A DNA stretch of 64,000 nt from Singulisphaera acidiphila DSM 18658 (GTDB lineage Bacteria; Planctomycetota; Planctomycetia; Isosphaerales; Isosphaeraceae), in NCBI RefSeq assembly GCF_000242455.2, contig NC_019892.1:5528744-5592743 (forward strand), in the 5' to 3' direction. Under the pieces are notes generated by a model. That model was not told the DNA's origin and did not search any database. It worked only from the letters and a program-made list of their open reading frames with translations. The translations under genes and the position numbers were made by a program. This document shows, one piece after another, positions 1 through 8,624 of the stretch. Position 1 is the stretch's first letter; each line of letters starts with the position of its first letter.

Positions 1-1591
1 CTTGTTGGGCAAAGCGGGGATCGCGGACGCCGATGTTGAGGCTGACACCACCGCCGATGCCGTGCAGGGTGAACCGCCCATCGTTGTCAGTTGTGACTGG
101 TCGGGGCCAGCTGCGAAGGCCCTTCGGGGGGCTGGCCCAGAGAGCGATCCCCTTGTAATTGCCTTGGTCGTTCATCCGCCCGACGCCCAAGATGAGGACT
201 TTGACACCGCCGGCAGGCGCTCCGGACACGTCGACGAGCCGGACGCGCACGGGCTGTTCGGTCTGGAGCTTGAGGTCGGCCTCAGGCTGCTTGGCGTCGG
301 GGTTCAGCTCGGCCCAACCCAGGCCGTACCCGGGTACAGTGGCCAGGGCGATCACCTCCAAGACGCGGGCCGACGCGGTGCGGGGGGCATCGAGACGATA
401 TCCGCCGTCAGCGCCCGATTGGCCTTGGCCCAGCAGAGTGAACTGAACCGCTTCTTCGCTCGCGCCGACCGGGGGCGTGCGGGGCCGCGCTACCAGGTCC
501 ACGACCGCGCCGTCGACTGGCTTGCCGTCGGGGTCGAGCACTCGGCCGGTGACGGTCATTCGGGCCGGTGTCGCGTCATCGGGTTTCGCCGCCGGGCGAG
601 GCCGGTCAGCGTCGTCAGGCGCTCTCTTCGCTTCCGGTGCCGCTGGGTTCTGCGTGATCTCCTCCTTCATCGCCAGCGAGTGGGTGAGCAAGCCGGCGCC
701 GGTGGCGACGGCCGTCAGGAGCAGCAGAGAGAGTGCGGTGAGCCTGAGCTTGTGTAAGAGCATGGTTCTGAGGACCTCCTGGGCCAGAGTCGTTGCCGAG
801 GCGGAGAGGATCCCGCTTGCGGCGTGCCGGGCCGCGAAGGCGGTCGCGGCCTGGGTTGTGGTGTCGCACAGGAGGGGTGAAACGGACGCCGAGGCGGACC
901 GAGGGGCCAGGAATGCACCCAAGGCGGCGGCGGGCAAGGACACGCCACGTCGTGATAGGCCGCGCCCGAGCTTGTCACGCGCTCGGGCCAGCCGGCTCCG
1001 GAGAGTGCCCGCCGGGCAGCGGAGCCGCCTGGCGGCTTCGTCGAGGGTGAGGCCCTCGAAGTAGCAGAGCACCACCGGTAGCCGGAAGGACCGGGGCAGG
1101 CGGTCGATCTCGCCGTGGATTGCCTCGGCCTGCTCACGGTCGATGGCCGGCTGGTCGGCCGGCGGAGCGGTCGGCTCGGCCAGGTGGCACGCGCCCGGAC
1201 CGGGACCTTTCATGGCGTTGCCCTCCTCCCGCTTGCGTCGGCGGCCAATCTGTTGCTTGGCGCATCGCGCCGTCCGGATCGCGGTCCCATACAGCCAGTT
1301 GCCCAGTAAGTCGGGGTCGCGGATCGTCCTTGCCTTCTGGGCCAGAACGAGGAAGACGGCCTGAAAAGCGTCCTCGGCATGCTGCGCGTCGCCCAGGAAC
1401 TGGCGGCAGACGCCCAGCACCATCGGACCGTGCCGACCGACCAGCGCGGCGAAGGCGGCCTCGCCGGCCGGGTTGCACCCGCCGGCGAGATACCGCTCGA
1501 GGAGCTGGCGGTCGGAGAGCCCGGCCACGGAGCCCCCCTCGAAGAGGGACTCGAGCTGTCGGACCACGGACCTCGTTGCCGTATGCGCCAT
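1..1591 (-). CDS. ECF-type sigma factor fused to membrane segment and carboxypeptidase-regulatory-like domains (3' end cut by window)
   Basis: The reading frame runs from an ATG at 1591 to the window edge without a stop, so about 530 N-terminal codons are seen. The first ~200 residues are an ECF sigma factor: region 2 carries the AEDAFQAVFLVLA core and region 4 the DEAARRLRCPAGTLRSRLAR helix-turn-helix. A single hydrophobic segment (LTALSLLLLTAVATGAGLL) follows near residue 265. Beyond it lie Gly/Pro-rich repeats of carboxypeptidase-regulatory type (TGRVLDPDGKPV), presumably outside the membrane. A GGAGAG ribosome site lies 9 nt before the ATG. It is a paralogue of the next gene (1774-4713), with near-identical sigma and linker parts. 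A membrane-tethered sigma factor regulated through its extracytoplasmic part is inferred from planctomycete examples. Confidence 0.85.
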   Translation of the reverse strand, partial: MAHTATRSVVRQLESLFEGGSVAGLSDRQLLERYLAGGCNPAGEAAFAALVGRHGPMVLGVCRQFLGDAQHAEDAFQAVFLVLAQKARTIRDPDLLGNWLYGTAIRTARCAKQQIGRRRKREEGNAMKGPGPGACHLAEPTAPPADQPAIDREQAEAIHGEIDRLPRSFRLPVVLCYFEGLTLDEAARRLRCPAGTLRSRLARARDKLGRGLSRRGVSLPAAALGAFLAPRSASASVSPLLCDTTTQAATAFAARHAASGILSASATTLAQEVLRTMLLHKLRLTALSLLLLTAVATGAGLLTHSLAMKEEITQNPAAPEAKRAPDDADRPRPAAKPDDATPARMTVTGRVLDPDGKPVDGAVVDLVARPRTPPVGASEEAVQFTLLGQGQSGADGGYRLDAPRTASARVLEVIALATVPGYGLGWAELNPDAKQPEADLKLQTEQPVRVRLVDVSGAPAGGVKVLILGVGRMNDQGNYKGIALWASPPKGLRSWPRPVTTDNDGRFTLHGIGGGVSLNIGVRDPRFAQQ

Positions 1592-1673
1592 GGCCGATCG
1601 CTCTCCTTTTTGGTTCCCGAAGTCGTTCAGGCCGGTGCGCCCGCACCCGACGTCCCTTTCATCCCCACACAAG

Positions 1674-1703
1674 GTACTGTGGCGCCGCCGGCCAAGTTAT
1701 CCC
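1674..1703 (-). promoter_or_regulatory. Predicted ECF promoter of the first sigma gene
   Basis: Read on the minus strand this is GGGATAAC, 16 nt, then CAGTAC, ending 83 nt before the ATG at 1591. The same two boxes with the same 16-nt spacing occur upstream of the paralogue (4806-4835), while the spacers differ. That fits an ECF -35/-10 pair and suggests auto- or cross-regulation. No transcription start is known. Confidence 0.5.
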
Positions 1704-1773
1704 GAGTTCGCTTCGAGAATGACGTAAGCTCCGCTCCAGCCAAGGTTTTGCGCCGAGCCGATTGGGGAGCCGC

Positions 1774-4713
1774 TCAATCCTCCGGGTGCTCGATCCGGAT
1801 ATCGCCGAGGTCGAGGGTCTCGCCCGGTTTGACGGTGAAGTCCTTGCGGAGCTGGACCCCTTTCGTGGTGTCGTTCCTGGTGGACCAGTCGCTGATCCGG
1901 TACGACGCGCCTGGGATCAGGGCAGGCAGGGTGATACGGCCTTCGGCGTCGGTGGCGAAGTCGTTGCCGTAGTGCTTGGGGGCGACGTTGGAGAGGAACG
2001 TCGCGTCGGCCTCCAAGTGCTCGCCCCTGTCGACGGATAGCGATTGAGTCGAGCCGGGAGTCATCAGGAGCTGAACGTAGGGCCATGCACTGAGCTTCGC
2101 GAGGGGCTTGCCGTCGGGCCCGACGAACCGGGCCTTGGCCTGGCCGCAGGGCTGGAGGCGCACCGTCAGGTCCTCGCCCGCCTGCTTGCCCGAGAGCTCG
2201 GCCGTCGCGCCCCAGTTGTGTTGGGCGTCGAAGAAGTAGACCGGATTGGCTGCTTCGGGGGAGAGACCGTGGAGTTCAAAACGGCCGCCTCGGGCGTGAA
2301 CGAATCGATGGCCCTGCCAGGTGAGGTTGAGGGGATCGATCGGTTGCCGGGCAATGGTGATTGCGTCTTCGATCGCCTCCCCCTCCGGGCCAAGCAGGCG
2401 GCCCCGGAGCGTCTTGCCCGGCCGGAGCGTGGCGGCGAGCTCAGTCGGCTTGTCGCCCGCTTTGACGTCGTAAGCGATGACGTTGTGGGCGTAGAAGCGC
2501 TTGCCCCCGCGCTGGCCGCTCGCATAGAGGGTTCCGCCGCCGACCTCCTCGGGGAGGTAGTCGAGAGTCGGCCCCAGGATCATCAGGTGCCCCTTGCCGG
2601 GCGGGACGGCGACGTGGAATGAGCCGTTTTCCTGACTGGCCACGATAGCCTCGAACCCTTGGACGACGTCCCCGGATCGATCCCTTGGGAAAAACTGCAC
2701 GCTGGCTTGGGCCACCGGCCGGCCGGTCCCTGCTTCGGCCACCTTGCCTCGGATCAAGGCACCGCGGGGCAGTGTGAGGTCGATTGTTTTCTTGACTGCC
2801 CCCTTGGTCCACGCGAATTCGGCCTCCCGGCCCAGGTAGGGCTGGCCTTCGGGGGGGAAGGCACGCATGCGGAAGTAGTCACCTGCGTAGGGGGTGATCT
2901 TGAACTCTCCCCGGTCGTTCGCGCGGAACTTGGTCGTGACCATTGCGCCGAACATGTCGAAGCTCGCCCGGACGGAGATCACGGCGTTGGGAATGGGTCG
3001 GCCGGTATCGGCGGCCAGGACGCGGCCCTCGATGAGCTTCGCCGGATGAAGGGCGAGGGAGACCTCTTTCGCGGCGTCTCGGCCGCTGGCCTCGAGGTCG
3101 AATCGCTGCTGGGCAAAGCGGGGGTCGCGGACAGCCAGGGAGACGGAGAGTCCGCGGCCGATGCCGTCGAAATGGAACCGGCCCTCGGCGTCGGTTTTGA
3201 CGGCCGACGGGATGGCGCGAAGGGCCACGAAGAGATCGGACCATGTGTAGCCTTGGCCGGGGCCGGGGATCTCAAAATGATCGCCAGCGGCATTGGGAGA
3301 CGCGTTGTAGACTCCGCTGAGCCGGACCTCGACCCCGGCGGCCGGCTGGCCGTTGACGTCGACCAGTCGGCCGCGAATGACCTGCTCGGGTCGGAGGCGG
3401 ATCTCCGCCGCAGGGTGCTCAGCGTCTGGATCGAGCTTCACGCTGCCGAAGCCGGTGCCAGGCACGCGGGCACCGGCCAGGGCGTAGACGTCCTGGAAAC
3501 GAGCCGACGCGGTGCGCGGCACTTCGATGTGGAAGCGGCCCTCGCCGTCGGTTGTCCCCTGGCCGAGCAGGGTGTAGGCGTTCTTCTCCACGTCGATTCC
3601 CGACTCCGGCGCACGAGGCGCGCCGATGATATCGACCTGTGCGTTCGCCGTTGGCTTGCCTTGCAAGTCCAACACATGGCCGGTCACGGTCATCCGGCCT
3701 GGAGCCGGGGCCTCGGCCTTCTCGACCGGGTGAGGTCGATCGACAACTCGTGGTGCGTCGCTCGCCGCCGGGCTTGCCGTCGGTTTCACGGGTTCCTCGC
3801 CCACGGCCAGGCCGTGGGTGAGCAGCAAGCCGGCGCCGGTGGCGACGGCCGCCACGAGCAGCAGGGAGAGTGCGGTGAGCCTGAGCGTGTGGAGCAGCAT
3901 GGTACGAAGGACCTCCTGGGCCAGGGTCGTCGCCGAGGCGGAGCAGGCTCCGCTCGCGGCGTGACGGGCCGCGAACGCAAAGGCGGTCGCGGCCTGGGTC
4001 GTGGTGGTGCACAGGAGGGGTGAGACGGACGCCGAGGCGGACCGGGGGGCCAGCGCTGCGGTCAGCGCGGGCCCTGAGAGCGCGACGCCGTGGCGCGAGA
4101 GGCCGCGACGGAGCTTCTCCCTGGCGCGGGCCAGCCGGCTCCGGAGCGTGCCGACCGGCCATCGCAACCGATGCGCGGCCTCGTCCAGCGCAAGGCGCTC
4201 GAAGTAGCAGAGCACGATCGCCGAGCGGAAGACGTCCGGTAAGCGGTCGATCTCGCGATGGAGTGCCTCGGCCTGTTCACGCTCGAGCAAGGACCGGTCG
4301 GCCGATGCGTCGGTCGGCTCCGCCGTTGCGGTACGGGCAGCCCCGTCCGCTTCGGTTTTGCGGCGGCGGGCGAGCCGGTCGCGGGCCTTTCGGGCGGTGC
4401 GGACCGCCACGCCGTAGAGCCAGTTGCCCAGCAACTCGGGCTCGCGAAGCGATCGGGCCTTCCGGGCCAGGACCAGGAAGACCGCCTGAAAGGCGTCCTC
4501 GGCGTGATGGCGATCGCCGAGGAGCTGGCGGCAGACGCCCAGCACCATCGGCCCGTGCCGGGCGACGAGCGCGGCGAAGGCGGCCTCGCCGCTGTCGTCG
4601 CGCCGGGTGACGAACCGCTCGAGCAGTTGGCGGTCGGAGAGCCCGGCGGCCGAGCCTCCGTCGAAAAGCGTGCCGAGCTGTCGGACCAGCGATGGCGATG
4701 CCGCGTGAGCCAT
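1774..4713 (-). CDS. ECF-type sigma factor fused to membrane segment and carboxypeptidase-regulatory-like repeats
   Basis: The protein has 979 residues. The frame is open upstream to 4908, but the start at 4713 matches the paralogue downstream (both begin MAH) and has GAGGG ahead of it. Residues ~20-205 are sigma region 2 (AEDAFQAVF at 71-79) and region 4 (LDEAAHRLRWPVGTLRSRLA, ~176-195). A Thr/Ala-rich linker leads to one membrane helix at ~278-299. The remaining ~680 residues hold several repeats of the type GHVLDLQGKPTANAQV and RGRLVDVNGQPAAGVEV, typical of carboxypeptidase-regulatory-like modules, so the C-terminus is probably extracytoplasmic. ECF factors with such C-terminal extensions are known in planctomycetes; the signal sensed cannot be inferred. 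No anti-sigma gene is adjacent. Confidence 0.88.
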   Translation of the reverse strand: MAHAASPSLVRQLGTLFDGGSAAGLSDRQLLERFVTRRDDSGEAAFAALVARHGPMVLGVCRQLLGDRHHAEDAFQAVFLVLARKARSLREPELLGNWLYGVAVRTARKARDRLARRRKTEADGAARTATAEPTDASADRSLLEREQAEALHREIDRLPDVFRSAIVLCYFERLALDEAAHRLRWPVGTLRSRLARAREKLRRGLSRHGVALSGPALTAALAPRSASASVSPLLCTTTTQAATAFAFAARHAASGACSASATTLAQEVLRTMLLHTLRLTALSLLLVAAVATGAGLLLTHGLAVGEEPVKPTASPAASDAPRVVDRPHPVEKAEAPAPGRMTVTGHVLDLQGKPTANAQVDIIGAPRAPESGIDVEKNAYTLLGQGTTDGEGRFHIEVPRTASARFQDVYALAGARVPGTGFGSVKLDPDAEHPAAEIRLRPEQVIRGRLVDVNGQPAAGVEVRLSGVYNASPNAAGDHFEIPGPGQGYTWSDLFVALRAIPSAVKTDAEGRFHFDGIGRGLSVSLAVRDPRFAQQRFDLEASGRDAAKEVSLALHPAKLIEGRVLAADTGRPIPNAVISVRASFDMFGAMVTTKFRANDRGEFKITPYAGDYFRMRAFPPEGQPYLGREAEFAWTKGAVKKTIDLTLPRGALIRGKVAEAGTGRPVAQASVQFFPRDRSGDVVQGFEAIVASQENGSFHVAVPPGKGHLMILGPTLDYLPEEVGGGTLYASGQRGGKRFYAHNVIAYDVKAGDKPTELAATLRPGKTLRGRLLGPEGEAIEDAITIARQPIDPLNLTWQGHRFVHARGGRFELHGLSPEAANPVYFFDAQHNWGATAELSGKQAGEDLTVRLQPCGQAKARFVGPDGKPLAKLSAWPYVQLLMTPGSTQSLSVDRGEHLEADATFLSNVAPKHYGNDFATDAEGRITLPALIPGASYRISDWSTRNDTTKGVQLRKDFTVKPGETLDLGDIRIEHPED

Positions 4714-4805
4714 GCCGCGGAACCCTCGGGTGCACAGGTCAGAGTCGATGCCTGGGACAGTCCGGGAGCCCGATGCGCCCGGCGTCCTCTCATCCCCTCG
4801 AGCCT

Positions 4806-4835
4806 GTACTGCCTGGCTGGCGTTTATGTTATCCC
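4806..4835 (-). promoter_or_regulatory. Predicted ECF promoter of the second sigma gene
   Basis: On the minus strand GGGATAAC is followed after 16 nt by CAGTAC, 93 nt upstream of the ATG at 4713. It matches box for box the element upstream of the first sigma paralogue. Just downstream both share a further GGGGATGA segment, so part of the leader is also conserved. Confidence 0.5.
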
Positions 4836-5040
4836 AGGTTGTTCCGGGAAATCCGTCAGAATCTCCGCTCGGTGGACGAATGCCTGGGGTCGACCACTCC
4901 GCTCGCAACCTTTTTGCCGGGAAATGACGAGAGACTCCCTCTCACTTCATCGGGAGTCTCGCACGCGAGACCTGCGCTGCCTCAATGCCAAGCCAAGATG
5001 TTCTGACTTGATGAATTGGATCTGGCGGTTATTAGGTTTC

Positions 5041-5069
5041 TTGACATTACTCCAAGGCACCATTACTCT
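5041..5069 (+). promoter_or_regulatory. Possible housekeeping promoter for the HU gene
   Basis: A perfect TTGACA (5041-5046) is followed after 17 nt by TACTCT (5064-5069), which keeps the T, A and final T of a -10 box. The GTG of the HU gene lies 48 nt further on. This is the best promoter match in the 403-base gap between the sigma gene and the HU gene. Confidence 0.4.
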
Positions 5070-5116
5070 TGAGCCAAGCCAATCTTCAGATCCGGGCCCC
5101 ATAGGGAATCCCCAAC

Positions 5117-5494
5117 GTGACGAAGAAAGAAATCGTCAGAATGATTTCCGAGGAAATGGGGCTGACCCAACTCCAGACCAAGGACATCGTCCAGCGCACC
5201 CTCGACGAGATCACGCGCACGCTGGTTGCCGAGGGGCGAATCGAGTTGCGGAACTTCGGGGTCTTCGAGATCAAGCGGCACGCGCCTCGAAAAGCACGCA
5301 ACCCGAGGACCGGTGAGAAGGTCGATATCCCCGCCAAGAATGTCGTGACATTCAAGCCGGGGAAGGAGATGGAGGAGCAGGTCCGCAAGATCGACCTGAA
5401 AACCCTGCCGGAACCTGAGGCAGAGCCCGATTCCCCGGCGGAAGAGAGGGACGGGGAGGACGCGGACACGAAATCGTTCCCCCGGCTCGCCTGA
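5117..5494 (+). CDS. HU/IHF-family DNA-binding protein
   Basis: This 125-residue protein starts at GTG. Residues 1-90 are a complete HU/IHF fold: an N-terminal helical pair (MTKKEIVRMISEEMGLTQ) and the conserved GRIELRNFGVFEIK strand pair. The DNA-binding arm ARNPRTGEKVDIPAKNVVTF follows, then the closing FKPGKEMEE segment. The last ~30 residues are an acidic, Pro/Glu-rich tail (PEPEAEPDSPAEERDGEDAD) not found in standard 90-residue HU. The role is nucleoid architecture or bending of specific sites. It is transcribed away from the sigma gene. Whether it acts as HU or IHF cannot be told from sequence; no partner subunit is nearby. Confidence 0.93.
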   Translation: MTKKEIVRMISEEMGLTQLQTKDIVQRTLDEITRTLVAEGRIELRNFGVFEIKRHAPRKARNPRTGEKVDIPAKNVVTFKPGKEMEEQVRKIDLKTLPEPEAEPDSPAEERDGEDADTKSFPRLA

Positions 5495-5915
5495 AGCATT
5501 CACCTCGCCGCTTCCCGGAACTTCGCCCCTCCCGCCTGACTCTCATCCACGCCAGGGTTTCCTACCCTTGGGCCGTGAAGAGGTTCTATGCCGTCGCGTC
5601 GGGCGGGCACAGCCTGTCCGACGCAAGAAGTTATCAGAGACGGCTGATCCGTGCCCATCCGGCAAGGGGAAGTATGGCCCGTCGGGGGCCGCTTTCCTGC
5701 ATTTTCAGCCCGGCCCCGGGCTGCTTTACCGGGCGTCGAGCCCCGGATTTTCAGCGAATCAGGCGTCTCCCGTGGCGTTGAGTTCCGGCGTCAAATCGAT
5801 CTTATGGGACACATCTTTTTTCTTGGTTATCGATTTTTCGAACGAATTTGGCTATCATTGGGTCTTGTGGCGCACGACTTTACGACCATTGAAAAATCCA
5901 GGCCTGGCGCAACAA
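5495..5915. other. Intergenic region without a recognisable gene
   Basis: This is 421 bases between the HU gene and a small zinc-ribbon-like gene. Short open frames exist but show no family match and no ribosome sites. The last ~120 bases are AT-richer and may hold the promoter of the gene at 5916. Confidence 0.5.
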
Positions 5916-6122
5916 ATGAACCCAAAACACTATCATACTCCGATCACCGCAAATCCTCCTCGCAAACGCTGCCCGATTTGCCACCAATCCGTCTACTCGC
6001 TCGCGGGCATCCATCCGCAATGTGCGATGCTTCAGGCCGACCCGCCGAGGCCGCGAGCCAAGAAGCCAGACGCCTCCGAACCGGTTGCCGTTGCGGTCGT
6101 TGAGACGGTCGCTGTCGACTGA
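5916..6122 (+). CDS. Small protein with a CxxC/HxxC zinc-ribbon-like core
   Basis: The protein has 68 residues. Residues 19-36 read CPICHQSVYSLAGIHPQC, so Cys19, Cys22, His33 and Cys36 could bind one zinc. A proline- and lysine-rich stretch follows, then a Val/Ala tail. The frame is open for 116 codons upstream, but the ATG at 5916 gives the compact protein. The ribosome site is weak (AGG 14 nt upstream). The metal-ligand spacing argues for a real gene. The function is unknown; such small zinc ribbons often bind nucleic acid or proteins. It ends 125 bp from the stop of clpX, in convergent orientation. Confidence 0.55.
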   Translation: MNPKHYHTPITANPPRKRCPICHQSVYSLAGIHPQCAMLQADPPRPRAKKPDASEPVAVAVVETVAVD

Positions 6123-6152
6123 CGACGGGACGCCCTTGTTTTCGAAAAGCGA

Positions 6153-6219
6153 GAAACCATGAAGCGGATGGCTCGGGTCGCACAAAGGCGCCCCGAACTG
6201 ATCCGCTTCATGGTTTCTT
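6153..6219. terminator. Long hairpin between convergent genes
   Basis: An 18-bp perfect inverted repeat (6153-6170 with 6202-6219, core ACCATGAAGCGGAT) encloses a 31-nt loop that can form a further TCGGG/CCCGA pair. It lies between the stop of the small zinc-ribbon gene and the stop of clpX, so it probably ends both transcripts. No clear U tract is present. Confidence 0.55.
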
Positions 6220-6247
6220 GGAAGCCGCTTTGGGGATAGAGCCGGGT

Positions 6248-7567
6248 TCAGGCGGCCGCGTGGGTGAACGGGCTCTCTTCTCCACGAACGACCCGCTCGT
6301 TGATGATGTAGGTGTGCCCTTCGGGGTGCTCGGGCAGCTCGAACATGATGTCGAGCATCATGCGTTCGAGGATGGATCGCAAGGCACGTGCTCCCGTCCC
6401 CCGCGCCTTGGCCTGACGGGCGATCTCCCGCACGGCCTCGTCGGTGAACTCGAGCTTGGCTTTGTCGTGGTGGAAGAGCACCTGATACTGCTTGAGGATC
6501 GCATCCTTCGGCTCGGTCAGGATCCGGGCGAGGTCATCGACCGAGAGCTGGTTCAGGCTGCTGATGACGGGCAGACGGCCCACCAGCTCGGGGATCATGC
6601 CGAACCGTTCGAGGTCTTCGGGGGTCACCTGGACCATCAACTCGTTGCGCTCGAATTCCGCATCCTGGCTGGCGGCGTGGCCGAAGCCGATCATCTTTCG
6701 CCCGAGCCGCTTGCCGATGATCTCTTCCAGGCCCCCGAACGTTCCGCCGCAGATGAAGAGGATGTTCGAGGTGTCCACTTGCAGGTACTGCTGCTCGGGG
6801 TGCTTGCGCCCGCCCTGAGGCGGAACGTTGGCGATCGTCCCCTCAAGCAGTTTCAAGAGCGCTTGCTGGACCCCTTCGCCGGAGACGTCGCGGGTGATCG
6901 AGACGTTCTGTGAGGTCTTGCCGATCTTGTCGATTTCGTCGATGTAGATGATTCCGCGCTCGGCCAGCGGGACGTCGAACTCGGCCTCGCGGACGAGCTT
7001 GAGGATGAGGTTCTCGACATCCTCGCCGACGTACCCGGCTTCGGTCAGCGTGGTGGCGTCGCCGATGGCGAACGGGACCTTGAGGCGGCGGGCCAGGGTT
7101 TGCGCCAAAGCCGTTTTGCCGCAGCCGGTCGGGCCGATCAGCAGGACGTTGCTCTTGGCGACTTCCACATCCTTCAACGCGGGGTCGTCGATCTGCCGGG
7201 TTGAGGCCAGGAGCCGCTTGTAGTGGTTGACGACGGCGACTGCCAGAGTCTTCTTGACCTGATCCTGGCCGATGATATAGGTATCGAGGTGAGCCACGAG
7301 TTCGCGAGGGGTGGGGAGCTCGCCGTCAAGGGCGTGCTTCTGCTCGTGCTTGGAGAAGATCGAGTCGCAGGCCGTGACGCATTGACCGCAGACGTGCGAC
7401 GGCATGCTCCGAACCCCGGTCGAGACCAGGGCATTCCCCTCGACCATGGGACCGACTTCGGTTGTCGCCCGGCCGCAGAAGTCGCAAAAAGTTGGCGGAG
7501 CCCCTTCTTGTCCCTGTCCTCGTCCGATTCCCTGTCCTTGGTCGTGGCCGCCATTCTCTTGCGTCAT
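6248..7567 (-). CDS. clpX: ATP-dependent Clp protease ATP-binding subunit ClpX
   Basis: This 439-residue protein unfolds substrates and feeds them to ClpP. The N-terminal zinc domain has Cys28, Cys31, Cys60 and Cys63. Walker A is GPTGCGKT (145-152), Walker B lies in IIYIDEIDKI, and the pore RKH loop is present in GGRKHPEQQ. The C-terminal sensor-2 region contains GTGARALRSILE. The start at 7567 is preceded by GGAAGGG, whereas the open frame continues 38 codons further without a ribosome site. The first 25 residues form a Gly/Gln-rich leader longer than usual. Neither clpP nor tig adjoins it, unlike the common tig-clpP-clpX order. Confidence 0.97.
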   Translation of the reverse strand: MTQENGGHDQGQGIGRGQGQEGAPPTFCDFCGRATTEVGPMVEGNALVSTGVRSMPSHVCGQCVTACDSIFSKHEQKHALDGELPTPRELVAHLDTYIIGQDQVKKTLAVAVVNHYKRLLASTRQIDDPALKDVEVAKSNVLLIGPTGCGKTALAQTLARRLKVPFAIGDATTLTEAGYVGEDVENLILKLVREAEFDVPLAERGIIYIDEIDKIGKTSQNVSITRDVSGEGVQQALLKLLEGTIANVPPQGGRKHPEQQYLQVDTSNILFICGGTFGGLEEIIGKRLGRKMIGFGHAASQDAEFERNELMVQVTPEDLERFGMIPELVGRLPVISSLNQLSVDDLARILTEPKDAILKQYQVLFHHDKAKLEFTDEAVREIARQAKARGTGARALRSILERMMLDIMFELPEHPEGHTYIINERVVRGEESPFTHAAA

Positions 7568-7765
7568 GGTTCCCTTCCAGCGAAGCCGCGAGGCCGGTCG
7601 TGAAGTCCCCGCCCGTCGCAGAGGAATTCCTAGCTGTCTGCTTACCAAGGATAAACCGGCGCGCCTGGAAATCCCAGACATCCTCTTAAGGAAAAGGCCG
7701 GAAGGCTTCCGGCCGTTCCCCCAGGAGATGCCCCGCAGCCTCCGTTTGGCCGCTTCTTTGGGATC

Positions 7766-8233
7766 TCAGACCCGGCCCATCGCCTGGCGCCTCGTCTCGA
7801 CGACGAGCCGTCGATCCGACGCCGCCAGGTCCGCCCAGCGCTGCTGGTGAAGCTCCGACAGCGAGGTGCCCGCCCGGGGACGGCGGCCGCTGCGTTCTCC
7901 TTCCTCACGGAGCGACCGCAAATTCGCGGCGACCTGCTCGGGCGAGAGCGTCCTGGTCCGACAGGACGAGCTGGGCGCTTTGCCAGGCGGGACGGTCAAC
8001 ACCGGTCGCCGTCCCACCTTGCCCGGCTTGAATCCCAGGGATCTCGCCTTTTGATGCCGAGTTTCTCGGGCGCGACAGGTGGCGCAGAGCATGCCGGCCC
8101 ATCCGAACCGCTCGCCTCGATAGCGGACGTACTGCCCGCTGTCGCTCCGTCTCGATCCTTCGGTCGTTCCGCAGCAGGCGCAGGGAGCGGTCGGCGCGGC
8201 CACGGTCATGATCGGTTTGATTGCGGTCGACAT
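7766..8233 (-). CDS. Hypothetical protein with two CxxC pairs
   Basis: The protein has 155 residues and starts at 8233, where GGAGGGA lies 5-7 nt upstream; an ATG 11 codons earlier lacks such a site. Two cysteine pairs (CACC near residue 20, CATC near residue 52) are spaced like a split zinc finger, with a basic stretch (RARETRHQKARSLGF) after the second. The C-terminal half is charged and helical (SPEQVAANLRSLREEGERSG). The family is not recognised; a nucleic-acid-binding zinc protein is a guess. It lies 198 bp upstream of clpX on the same strand. Confidence 0.6.
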   Translation of the reverse strand: MSTAIKPIMTVAAPTAPCACCGTTEGSRRSDSGQYVRYRGERFGWAGMLCATCRARETRHQKARSLGFKPGKVGRRPVLTVPPGKAPSSSCRTRTLSPEQVAANLRSLREEGERSGRRPRAGTSLSELHQQRWADLAASDRRLVVETRRQAMGRV

Positions 8234-8330
8234 GAGAGAGTCCCTCCGAAAGGCTGATGGCTTCAACGATCGATTGCAGGTGCGAGATGTTTTGTTTGGC
8301 CTTTGGATGCTCCTCGTTCGGGAGCCGGAT

Positions 8331-8624
8331 TCATGACGACGAGAACGCCTCCCAGGTGGTGAACGGCCGCCGGTTCCCCAACCTCCAGTGGAGTCCCCCT
8401 TCCGAGTCGGCCGCGACCCTGCGCCCGTCGCTCAAGGCGAGCCGCTTCCCGGGCGCGAACTCGTGGAGCCCCCTGAAGAGGTCGCGATGGGCGACCAGAT
8501 GACCGTGCCGGGCCGCCAGGGCGCGGGCGGAGTCCCGATCCGGAGCGAGCGCCCGCACCTGCATGAGCGTGCTCTGATGGGCGGCGAGCATGTCGTAGAG
8601 GATCAGCGCTTCCAGACTTAGCAT
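8331..8624 (-). CDS. Hypothetical 97-residue protein
   Basis: The ATG at 8622-8624 lies inside the end of the preceding zinc-finger gene (7-nt overlap), which suggests translational coupling. The N-terminal half is a probable helix pair (LEALILYDMLAAHQSTLMQV, then ARALAARHGHLVAHRD). The C-terminal half is strand-rich with paired Trp and Arg residues. There are no cysteines and no membrane segment. The family is not recognised. It probably works with the 64-residue protein encoded just upstream. Confidence 0.5.
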   Translation of the reverse strand: MLSLEALILYDMLAAHQSTLMQVRALAPDRDSARALAARHGHLVAHRDLFRGLHEFAPGKRLALSDGRRVAADSEGGLHWRLGNRRPFTTWEAFSSS

